Below are positions 51,268 through 58,856 of a stretch of DNA of 64,000 nucleotides, piece after piece. Source of the DNA: Arcobacter_B sp049472135 (GTDB lineage Bacteria > Campylobacterota > Campylobacteria > Campylobacterales > Arcobacteraceae). The stretch lies in NCBI RefSeq assembly GCF_049472135.1, contig NZ_JBMOVV010000011.1:1-64000 (forward strand), written 5' to 3'. Both the position numbers and the translations under genes were made by a program. The stretch's first letter is position 1. Each line of letters starts with the position of its first letter. Under the pieces are notes generated by a model that saw nothing but the letters and a program-made list of their open reading frames with translations, ran no database searches and was not told where the DNA came from.

Positions 51268-53178
51268 ATGGCAAAACATCAATTTCAGACAGAAGTAGGA
51301 CAATTATTACACTTAATGACACACTCTTTATACTCAAATAAAGAGATTTTTATAAGAGAATTAGTATCAAATGCAAGTGACGCAATTGATAAGTTAAACT
51401 ATTTAAAATTAACTGATGATAAACTAAAAGAACAATACGCAGATTGGTCAGGTGAGATTAATATCGCTTTTGATGAAGCTGATAAGTCTTTAACTATTAT
51501 TGATAATGGTATTGGTATGAATGAAGAGGATTTAATCGCTTCTATTGGTACTATCGCAAAATCAGGAACAAAATCATTTGTTGAAGCTCTAACAGGTGAT
51601 GCTAAAAAAGACTCAAACTTAATCGGACAGTTTGGTGTTGGTTTCTATTCAGTATTTATGGTAGCTTCAAAAGTAGATGTTATCTCTAAAAAAGCAGGTG
51701 AAGAGCAAGCTTACAAATGGTCTTCTGATGGTACTGGTGAGTTTGATTTATCACCTTGTACAAAAGAGTCTTCAGGAACTGTTATTTACATCAAACTTAA
51801 AGATGAAGAAGCCCAAGAGTTTGCATCTAAGCCAAGAATTGAAAATATTATTGGTAAATACTCAAACCATATCGCTTACCCAATTTTCTTAAACTATAGT
51901 GAAGAAGTAGAAGAAGAGTTAAGTGAAGAAGATAAAAAAGCTGGAAAAGAAGCTAAAAAAACAACTGAAAGAAGACATGAGAAAATCAATGAAGCAACAG
52001 CTTTATGGACTCAACCAAAATCAAAAGTAAAAGAAGAAGAGTACAACGACTTCTACAAATCAATCTCTCATGATTCACAAGACCCAATGGTTACTATTCA
52101 TACAAAAGCAGAGGGTGTAAATGAGTATACTACACTTTTCTATATCCCTAAAACTGCACCTATGGATATGTACAGAGCTGATTACCAACCAGGTGTTAAG
52201 CTTTATGTTAAAAGAGTATTTATTACTGATGATGAAAAAGAGTTATTACCAACTTACTTAAGATTTGTTAGAGGTATTATTGATAGTGAAGATTTACCAC
52301 TAAATGTATCAAGAGAAATCTTACAAGAAAACAGAATCTTAGCAAACATCAAACAATCTTCTGTTAAAAAGATTTTATCTGAAATCAAAAAACTTTCTAA
52401 AGATGAAGAAAAGTATGCTGAATTTATTGAGCAATACAATAGACCACTTAAAGAGGGTGCTTACCAAGACTTCACTAATAAAGATAAGTTATTAGAATTA
52501 ATTAGATTTAAATCTACAAAAACAGAAGCTGGAAAAATGACTTCATTAGAAGCTTATAAAGAAGCTGCTGATAGTGAACAAAAAGCTATCTTCTATATCG
52601 TAGGTGAAAATGAAAAAGTTCTTAGAAACTCACCACTTTTAGAAGCATATAAGAAAAATGACATCGAAGTTTTAATCTTAGATGACAAAGAAATCGATGA
52701 AATCGTAACTCCAATGTATGGTGCATACAAAGAGTGGGAATTCAAAGATATCACAGCTTGTGAAGCTCCAAAAGTAGAGCAATCAGAAGAAGAGAAAAAA
52801 GAAGTTGAAGAGAAGTTTGAAGACATCACTAAAAAAATCAAAGATATTTTAGGTGAGAGTGTATCTGATGTAAGAGTTACAAACAGACTTTCTGAGTCAC
52901 CATCTTGTGTAGTAAAAGACGCAGGTGATGCACAAATGGCACAAATGATGCAAATGATGAGAGCTATGGGACAAACTATGCCAGAATCAGCACCAATCTT
53001 AGAAATCAATCCAGACCACGAAATCGTAACAAAATTAAATGGTTTATCAGATGATAAAATGGTAGAAGATGTATCATGGGTACTATTAGACCAAGCAAAA
53101 TTAAGTGAAGGTATGGAAATCACAGACGCAGTAGCGTTTGCGCAAAGATTATCAAGAATCACAGCAAAAGCTCTTTAA
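51268..53178 (+). CDS. htpG: Hsp90 chaperone HtpG
   Basis: A 636-residue chaperone of full length. The N-terminal GHKL ATPase has IRELVSNASDAIDK (E31, N35), DNGIGMNEEDL and IGQFGVGFYS (ATP lid). A middle domain (about residues 240-500) has the catalytic Arg block LNVSREILQENRI. The C-terminal dimer domain has QMMQMMRAMGQ. It folds client proteins under stress. Control by HrcA through a CIRCE element upstream. A partial copy of the N-domain lies at 55953-56591. Confidence 0.97.
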   Translation: MAKHQFQTEVGQLLHLMTHSLYSNKEIFIRELVSNASDAIDKLNYLKLTDDKLKEQYADWSGEINIAFDEADKSLTIIDNGIGMNEEDLIASIGTIAKSGTKSFVEALTGDAKKDSNLIGQFGVGFYSVFMVASKVDVISKKAGEEQAYKWSSDGTGEFDLSPCTKESSGTVIYIKLKDEEAQEFASKPRIENIIGKYSNHIAYPIFLNYSEEVEEELSEEDKKAGKEAKKTTERRHEKINEATALWTQPKSKVKEEEYNDFYKSISHDSQDPMVTIHTKAEGVNEYTTLFYIPKTAPMDMYRADYQPGVKLYVKRVFITDDEKELLPTYLRFVRGIIDSEDLPLNVSREILQENRILANIKQSSVKKILSEIKKLSKDEEKYAEFIEQYNRPLKEGAYQDFTNKDKLLELIRFKSTKTEAGKMTSLEAYKEAADSEQKAIFYIVGENEKVLRNSPLLEAYKKNDIEVLILDDKEIDEIVTPMYGAYKEWEFKDITACEAPKVEQSEEEKKEVEEKFEDITKKIKDILGESVSDVRVTNRLSESPSCVVKDAGDAQMAQMMQMMRAMGQTMPESAPILEINPDHEIVTKLNGLSDDKMVEDVSWVLLDQAKLSEGMEITDAVAFAQRLSRITAKAL

Positions 53179-53187
53179 AAATAAATC

Positions 53188-53226
53188 AACTATTTGCACG
53201 CATTTTCTGCGTTGCAAATAGTTTTT
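53188..53226 (+). terminator. Intrinsic terminator of htpG
   Basis: AACTATTTGCACGCA pairs with TGCGTTGCAAATAGTT with one bulged base, loop TTTTC, and a TTTTT tail. Very stable. Confidence 0.85.
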
Positions 53227-53354
53227 CTTTCAATCACCTACTTATTGTAGGCTCAATCAAGAAAAAATATTTACGCCTTGAATATACATACAACTAGTTG
53301 TTTATTTAATTGTTATATACTAATAGATTAAGTTAAATAATTTAAGGAAATAAT

Positions 53355-54158
53355 TTGAATTTAGAAGATTTTAATAGTGATAAATATGTAGCTCATTACA
53401 CTAACGTTCATAGAGTCTTAAAAAATATACTCCCCTCTAATAAAATACGTATCAGTTCTGTTTCTAAAGTAAATGATCCATATGAAAGAGATTCTACTTG
53501 GATTGAAAACGAACCTTGTTTTTCAGATAAAGACGCTATTGAATGTTGTAATTTATTAAGTGAATTAAAATCACATGTTTATAATTATATAAAACTTTTT
53601 TGTGTGTCTTCTTATGACAAAAAAAGTAGTAATTGTTTTGATTTATCTCTTGATATATATGGTAAACCAAGAATGTGGGCAAGTTATGGAGATAATTGTA
53701 AAGGTTTGTGTTTAATTTTTGATAAAGAAGAATTATCAAAAGAGTTTAATAAAATTGATAATGTAAAGATATATGAAGATAAAGTTGAATATTTAGATTT
53801 CATACCTTTAATTGAAAATTCTACTTGTTTTTCACTTTATGACTTGAAGAATATAAAAACTAACTCCGAAGAAATGAAGTTTAACCCAGAACTATTATAT
53901 AAGGCAATAGATAAAAACTATTTATTAAAGTTCAAGTATTTTCGTAAACATATTGATTGGAAAACAGAAAATGAATACAGATGGCTAGTTTTTTCAAGAG
54001 AAACAAAAGATTTAGATATTAATTTTGGAAATTCTTTGAAAGCTATTGTTTTAGGAGTTGATTGTAATTCTAAGTATAAGTGTTTATTAGAATATTATAA
54101 TATACCATTATTTAAGTTATCACTTCAATATGGAAAATATATAGCTATAAAACTATGA
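53355..54158 (+). CDS. DUF2971-family protein
   Basis: A 267-residue protein. HYTNVHRVLKNILPSNKIRISSVSKVNDPYER, MWASYGDNCKGLCLIFDKEEL and WKTENEYRWLVFSRE match DUF2971 proteins (often in variable or defence-type gene islands). The start is TTG at 53355 with AAGGAA upstream. Neighbours on both sides are unrelated. Function unknown. The gene may be a recent arrival, because it breaks the htpG-tauE region and uses many Asn/Lys codons, but composition does not differ strikingly. Confidence 0.75.
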   Translation: MNLEDFNSDKYVAHYTNVHRVLKNILPSNKIRISSVSKVNDPYERDSTWIENEPCFSDKDAIECCNLLSELKSHVYNYIKLFCVSSYDKKSSNCFDLSLDIYGKPRMWASYGDNCKGLCLIFDKEELSKEFNKIDNVKIYEDKVEYLDFIPLIENSTCFSLYDLKNIKTNSEEMKFNPELLYKAIDKNYLLKFKYFRKHIDWKTENEYRWLVFSRETKDLDINFGNSLKAIVLGVDCNSKYKCLLEYYNIPLFKLSLQYGKYIAIKL

Positions 54159-54225
54159 AAGAATAGTATTTTGGTAAAGAATATTTTTTGCTTTTTATTT
54201 TCAAACCCCTTTAATAAACTTTTGA

Positions 54226-54273
54226 TATAATGATTAGTAATACTATTTGGTATTACACATAGTTATATGTAAT
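54226..54273 (+). promoter_or_regulatory. Promoter and nested inverted repeats before the TauE gene
   Basis: A TATAAT box at 54226-54231 is followed by GTAATAC-N6-GTATTAC (54237-54256) and by ATTACA...TGTAAT (54252-54273), which share the middle arm. A protein bound here would cover the transcription start. The LysR encoded downstream is a candidate. Confidence 0.4.
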
Positions 54274-54288
54274 ATTAAAGGTAGTCAT

Positions 54289-55032
54289 ATGGAAACTGAA
54301 TTTCTTATTGTTTTTACTCTTGTTATACTGATTTCTTCTTTTATTCATGGAAGTATTGGTTTTGGTTTTGGGCTTATTTCTACGCCTGTTGTTGCACTTT
54401 TTACTGATATTCAAACAACTATTACTTATATTATTGTTCCTACTATGATTGTGAACTTGGTTAGTATTTTAAGTGAAGGGAAGTTTTTTGAGGCTTTGAA
54501 GAAGTTTTGGTTTATTATACTTCTTATGGTGATTGGTTCTTGTGTTGGAACTTATATACTTGTTTATTTTAATTCTGAGTATTTTAAGTTGCTATTAGCT
54601 TTTATCATTTTTGCTTATTTGATTCAATCAGCTATAAAAGTTAGAGCTACTTTTATCTCTTCTTATCCAAAATCATCTACTTATGGTTTAGGACTTATAG
54701 GTGGTGTTGTATCTGGTCTTACAAATGTTGTAGCACCTTTGACTATCATGTACACTTTAGAGCTTAAATACTCTAAAAAAGATACGATTCAGCTATCAAA
54801 CTTATGTTTTTTATTTACAAAAGTAGGGCAGATAGCAACTTTTGTATATTTTGGAGCATTTAGTAGTACAGCTGTTGAAATATCATTTGCTAGTATGTTT
54901 TTAGTTGCTATTGGTTTATACTTTGGTATAAAAATAAAGAAAAAAATCGATGGGAAGTTTTATGCTAAGATTTTAAAAGCTTTATTATTTATCATAGCTG
55001 TTGGTTTAGTAGTTCAAACAATAGCTATTTAA
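54289..55032 (+). CDS. TauE/SafE-family anion exporter
   Basis: A 247-residue membrane protein with about eight helices. The two repeats have SIGFGFGLISTPVVAL and GGVVSGLTNVVAPLTIMY, the TauE/SafE pattern. The family exports sulfite, sulfoacetate or other organic anions. The start at 54289 has AAAGG upstream. A TTG at 54247 would extend into the operator region. The LysR gene follows 24 bases later in the same direction, so the two are likely co-regulated. Confidence 0.88.
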   Translation: METEFLIVFTLVILISSFIHGSIGFGFGLISTPVVALFTDIQTTITYIIVPTMIVNLVSILSEGKFFEALKKFWFIILLMVIGSCVGTYILVYFNSEYFKLLLAFIIFAYLIQSAIKVRATFISSYPKSSTYGLGLIGGVVSGLTNVVAPLTIMYTLELKYSKKDTIQLSNLCFLFTKVGQIATFVYFGAFSSTAVEISFASMFLVAIGLYFGIKIKKKIDGKFYAKILKALLFIIAVGLVVQTIAI

Positions 55033-55056
55033 ACACAAAAGATTATAGGGATTTTT

Positions 55057-55872
55057 ATGGACTCAAATTTATTAAAAGCATTTATTACTGTTAAAAATGA
55101 AAAAAGCATATCAAATGCAGCCAAAAAGTTAGGATACACTCAGTCAAACATAACTTCAAGAATCAAACAGCTTGAAAAAAACTTAGGTTATAGTCTATTT
55201 CATAGAACTAACAGAGGTGTAGTGCTTACAAATGAGGGTGAGAAACTATACCCTTTTGCTGTTGATATTGTAAAAAAAGTAGAAGAAGCAACTTCACAAA
55301 TGAGAAATATAAATCATCAAGAAGTCCTAAAGATGGGAACAACCCAATCAAATGCAACAATAAGACTTATTCCTATAATCGAGCAGTTAAATAAAGACTT
55401 CCAAGATATGAAAATAGAGTTTAACATAGATAGTAGTCTAAATCTAGTAGAGCAACTTTTAGATTATCAAATTGATATAGCTTTTATAAATGGAAATCCA
55501 AATCATAAAGATTTAGAAGTTTTAAATATCTTTAAAGATGAAATATATTTTGTAGAACCTAAAGATAAAGAAGCTAAAGCTAATCTTTTAGTTTATAGAG
55601 ATACCTGTGCTTATTGTCTTCATTTGCAAGATTATGCGAAGCAAAATAGTGATTTAGAGTATAAAACAATTGCTTTACAAAATTATGAGTTAATGTTAGG
55701 ACTTACAAAAGCAGGATATGGTGTAACACTACTTTCAAAAAGTATCATAGATAAGTTTGGTTATACAGATAAACTAAAGCTTTCAAGAATACAAAGTGAT
55801 TTTGATGCTCATTTAGTTTGTAGAAAGGATTATCGTCCTATGATAGAAAACTATTTAAGAAATGAACTTTGA
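55057..55872 (+). CDS. LysR-family transcriptional regulator, paralogue of the 5289-6116 gene
   Basis: A 271-residue LysR regulator. AKKLGYTQSNITSRIKQLE and LFHRTNRGVVLT form the winged helix. The effector domain has TTQSNATIRLIPII and NGNPNHKDLEVLN, shared almost block by block with the regulator at 5289-6116. The first is divergent from an MFS operon and this one lies behind an exporter gene, so both probably govern export of small molecules, perhaps related ones. Confidence 0.9.
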   Translation: MDSNLLKAFITVKNEKSISNAAKKLGYTQSNITSRIKQLEKNLGYSLFHRTNRGVVLTNEGEKLYPFAVDIVKKVEEATSQMRNINHQEVLKMGTTQSNATIRLIPIIEQLNKDFQDMKIEFNIDSSLNLVEQLLDYQIDIAFINGNPNHKDLEVLNIFKDEIYFVEPKDKEAKANLLVYRDTCAYCLHLQDYAKQNSDLEYKTIALQNYELMLGLTKAGYGVTLLSKSIIDKFGYTDKLKLSRIQSDFDAHLVCRKDYRPMIENYLRNEL

Positions 55873-55952
55873 TAATTTTATACTATATAAATTAGTTTAT
55901 TTTCAGAATCTTTAGATAAAGTTCCATCATTCAAAATGAAAGGAACTTAAAT

Positions 55953-56591
55953 ATGAATAATTTTAAAAATTTAACTAATATAAATAAGTATAAACAAATA
56001 TTTCAAAACAATGAACTAAAAAAAGAGCTTTTTTTAAAGGCTTTACTATCAAATGCAAATGAAGCAGTAAATAAATTAAAAAAATTAAAAGATAGTTCAG
56101 AATTTAAAGAAGAATTAAAAGATTGGGAAGGTATGATGGAGGTCTATTTTGAGCCATCAGATAACTCAATCACTATTGTTGATAATGGTATTGGTATGAA
56201 TCAAGAAGAGTTAAACTCTTTTGTTGAAGAACAAGCTTCAAAAAAAATAGAAAGCTCTATAGAAAATAAAGAAATATCTTTAAAAGAAGTAGGATTGTAT
56301 TTTCTGTTTTTAATCGCAAATAGTGTGAATATAATTTCAAAAAAAGTAGCAGAGGAAACAGCATATAAGTTTAATACAAAAGATTTAACTACTTATACCT
56401 TAGCTCCTTGTATTAATGATGAGGGTTCAGGAACAGTTATTTATATCAAACTAAAAGATGAATTTGCTAAAGAGTTTACTACAAAAGAGAATATCATAGC
56501 ATATATAAATGAGTTTAAAGATGAGTTGAATAATGACTTATTTATTAGTTATTATGAAAACTTTGAAGAGAAAATAGAAAAATTAAATTAA
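55953..56591 (+). CDS. Stand-alone HtpG N-domain paralogue with damaged ATPase motifs
   Basis: A 212-residue protein that aligns with residues 10-220 of the HtpG at 51268. Shared blocks include SNANEAVNKLKKL, IVDNGIGMNQEEL, ANSVNIISKKVAEETAYK and GSGTVIYIKLKDE. The middle and C-terminal domains are absent. The catalytic Glu (E31 in HtpG) is A30, and the lid GQFGVGFYS reads KEVGLYFLF, so ATP turnover looks lost. No CIRCE element precedes it. The frame is intact with AAAGGA at the start, so it may be an expressed pseudo-chaperone or a decoy rather than debris. Confidence 0.8.
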   Translation: MNNFKNLTNINKYKQIFQNNELKKELFLKALLSNANEAVNKLKKLKDSSEFKEELKDWEGMMEVYFEPSDNSITIVDNGIGMNQEELNSFVEEQASKKIESSIENKEISLKEVGLYFLFLIANSVNIISKKVAEETAYKFNTKDLTTYTLAPCINDEGSGTVIYIKLKDEFAKEFTTKENIIAYINEFKDELNNDLFISYYENFEEKIEKLN

Positions 56592-56599
56592 GGAAAAGA

Positions 56600-57079
56600 A
56601 TGTCTATAGTTATAAGAGACGCCATAGCAAGTGATGCACAAACAATACTAGATTTTATTATCGAACTTGCTGTTTATGAAAAAGCAGAACATGAAGTAAA
56701 AACAAATGTAGAGCAAACAAGGGAAGCTATTTTTGGAGATAACTCTACAGTTAAAGCATTGATTTGTGAAGAAGATGGTGTTGCTATTGGTTATGCAGTA
56801 TATTTTTACAACTACTCAACTTGGCTTGGTAAAAATGGTATTTATTTAGAAGATCTATATATTACTTCTTCAAAAAGAGGAAATGGGGCAGGAAAAATGA
56901 TGTTAAAACATCTTGCGAAAAAAGCACTTGATGAAAACTGTGGAAGATTTGAATGGTCATGTTTAGACTGGAATACTCCATCAAGAGAGTTTTATGAAAG
57001 TCTTGGTGCAAAAAGTCAAGATGAGTGGATAGGATATAGACTTGAAGGTGAAACTTTAGAGAGTTTTGCAAGAAGTTAA
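56600..57079 (+). CDS. GNAT acetyltransferase, spermidine/diamine acetyltransferase-like
   Basis: A 159-residue GNAT protein. IRDAIASDAQTILDFIIELAVYEK, YNYSTWLGKNGIYLEDLYITSSKRGNGAGKMML (acetyl-CoA loop RGNGAG) and DWNTPSREFYESLGA match SAT1-like acetyltransferases, which acetylate polyamines or thialysine. It starts eight bases after the HtpG-like gene and may share its transcript. AAGGAA precedes the ATG. Confidence 0.85.
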   Translation: MSIVIRDAIASDAQTILDFIIELAVYEKAEHEVKTNVEQTREAIFGDNSTVKALICEEDGVAIGYAVYFYNYSTWLGKNGIYLEDLYITSSKRGNGAGKMMLKHLAKKALDENCGRFEWSCLDWNTPSREFYESLGAKSQDEWIGYRLEGETLESFARS

Positions 57080-57138
57080 TAATAAATCAAGTATACTTTT
57101 GTTAAAAATAATTATTATCAAATATTAAAAGGATGAAA

Positions 57139-58089
57139 TTGAATCAAGAAAACTTTGAATATTTATATAGTCAATTTAATCAAAAGATGCAAAACAAAGA
57201 GTTTGAAGAAGCTTTACTTTTAGTACCTGAATTATTAGAAATTGCTCAAGATAATCAACTTGATGTATTTTATACTCTAATGGGTAAGGCTTCAGCTCTT
57301 ACAAACCTAAATGAAGATCACGATGTTATCGAAACATATAATGAAATTATAGAAAGATTTGATGACACAAATAACGAAACAATATTTAGATATTTAGCTT
57401 ATAGTTACTATAACAAAGCATTGATTTATGCAAAAGTTAAGGATTATACTAAAGAGCTTGAGTGTTATGATAGACTTTTAGAAAAATTCATAGAAGATAC
57501 ATCTTCTCAACTTGAAATTGTTTTAGTAAAAACTTATTTAAATAAAGCAGTTTGCGTAAGTCAATTAAAAGAGAAAAAAGAAGCTATTTCTGTTTATAAA
57601 GAGCTTCTTACAAACTTCAAAGACTCAATAAATCCAGAAGTTATAGATAACCTTGCATATGCTTCATTTAATGTAGCTTTACTACATGCAAAAGAGAATG
57701 AAAATGAAGAAGCTATTAAGGCTTATGATTATCTAATCGATAACTTTAATACTTATGAAGAGGACAACATTAAAGAGCTTGTTGCTAAAGCATATGTAAA
57801 TAAAGCTGGGAGATTTAGAGAAGAAAATGAAATCACTAAAGCACTTGAAATTTATGATGAAGTTGTTTTAAAGTATGAAAATGAAAAAGGGGTACTTTTA
57901 AAACAAGTTGCATTAGCTTTATACAATAAGTCGATTATTTTAAGTCAGTTAAGTAATGAAAATGAACTTTTAGAGGTTTGTGATACTATTATTGAAAAGT
58001 TTTCAAATAGTAAAGACGAAATGATTATGAATATTGTAGCTTCTGCTGAGGTAGTTAAAGATAAAGAGAGATTTAATCACTCTTTCTAA
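57139..58089 (+). CDS. TPR-repeat protein
   Basis: A 316-residue protein of helical pairs in the TPR style. Repeats with spacing of about 40 residues contain AYSYYNKALIYAKVKDYTKE, KTYLNKAVCVSQLKEKKEA and LYNKSIILSQLSNEN. No signal peptide is visible, so it is cytosolic. TTG at 57139 is preferred because AAAAGGA lies six bases before it. ATG at 57133 overlaps that site and would add two residues. Role unknown, probably protein binding. Confidence 0.75.
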   Translation: MNQENFEYLYSQFNQKMQNKEFEEALLLVPELLEIAQDNQLDVFYTLMGKASALTNLNEDHDVIETYNEIIERFDDTNNETIFRYLAYSYYNKALIYAKVKDYTKELECYDRLLEKFIEDTSSQLEIVLVKTYLNKAVCVSQLKEKKEAISVYKELLTNFKDSINPEVIDNLAYASFNVALLHAKENENEEAIKAYDYLIDNFNTYEEDNIKELVAKAYVNKAGRFREENEITKALEIYDEVVLKYENEKGVLLKQVALALYNKSIILSQLSNENELLEVCDTIIEKFSNSKDEMIMNIVASAEVVKDKERFNHSF

Positions 58090-58121
58090 AATAGTAAAAG
58101 TAAGATTTACTTTTACTATTT
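58089..58121. terminator. Bidirectional terminator, perfect 15-base stem
   Basis: AAATAGTAAAAGTAA-GAT-TTACTTTTACTATTT between the TPR gene and the convergent hypothetical gene. Confidence 0.8.
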
Positions 58122-58590
58122 ATTGATTATTGTTTTCTAGTTGCTTTAGAGAAACAATAATAGCGTTAGCTAAATCTTCTGTAATTATAGCTTCCCATTT
58201 TTTTAGCTGTTCTTCTGTGTGTTCATCACAAACTTGAATCATTGTTTCATTGAAGAATTTATTATCATTTATTTCATGAACCATATGCTCAATTTCAATC
58301 TTTTCTGTTTTTACATCTTCTAAATTGTCATTTGCAAACTTTTGTAAAGCATCCATTGCTGCTTGTTTTTTTAATTCATCTTCAAATATTTCATTGATAT
58401 TGTCAAGTTTAGATAAATCTTTTAAAAGTTCATATATTGAACCAAGTGCATATTGTAGTTCTATGTCGTAATCAATATTATTGTTATTTGTAAGGGAGCA
58501 AAGTTTTCCAAGTGATACTTGATAATAGATTTCATAATTTGCTAGATTTTTAGTGATATTATTTCTTTGAAAATAGTTTTCTATATCCAT
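58120..58590 (-). CDS. Hypothetical helical acidic protein
   Basis: A 156-residue cytosolic protein without recognised domains. The predicted structure is almost all helix. It contains YYQVSLGKLCSLTNNNN, then acidic helices and the His/Cys segment QVCDEHTEEQLKKWEAI near the end. The start at 58590 has a weak TGGA site. ATG at 58614 would add eight residues. It stands alone between a TPR gene and the large chemoreceptor gene, and nothing nearby suggests a function. Confidence 0.55.
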   Translation of the reverse strand: MDIENYFQRNNITKNLANYEIYYQVSLGKLCSLTNNNNIDYDIELQYALGSIYELLKDLSKLDNINEIFEDELKKQAAMDALQKFANDNLEDVKTEKIEIEHMVHEINDNKFFNETMIQVCDEHTEEQLKKWEAIITEDLANAIIVSLKQLENNNQ

Positions 58591-58822
58591 GATTTTCCAT
58601 TTTTTTATTTTCATTTTATCTAAAAAAATAAAAATTTAGATTAACACAAATTAGCAGTTTTATATGATAGTTACTTAAAGGGTTACCTTTTTATATTAAT
58701 GTGTTATTTATAATGATACAATTCTTTAGAACCCCATTCTTATGTATAATATGTAGAATTATATCAAATTATTTTTTAGTGATTTTTGATGATTTTTTAG
58801 TAAAAATAAAACTATTTTATTA

Positions 58823-58828
58823 TATAAT
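58823..58828 (+). promoter_or_regulatory. -10 box of the large chemoreceptor gene
   Basis: TATAAT in an AT-rich tract 29 bases upstream of the ATG, followed by the AAGGAAA ribosome site. The -35 region is not distinct, as is usual for this group. Confidence 0.5.
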
Positions 58829-58856
58829 GTTTAAAATTTATACATAAGGAAAACAA

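Noticed and set aside
52593..53162. Long minus-strand open frame opposite htpG
   Set aside because: It lies wholly inside the htpG coding region, is rich in Ser and Ile as expected from the reverse of AT-rich codons, and has no ribosome site.
53227..53354. Short palindromes after htpG (CCTAC/GTAGG and CAACTAGTTG)
   Set aside because: Stems of five bases with no phase or partner. They are too short to call regulatory or attachment sites.
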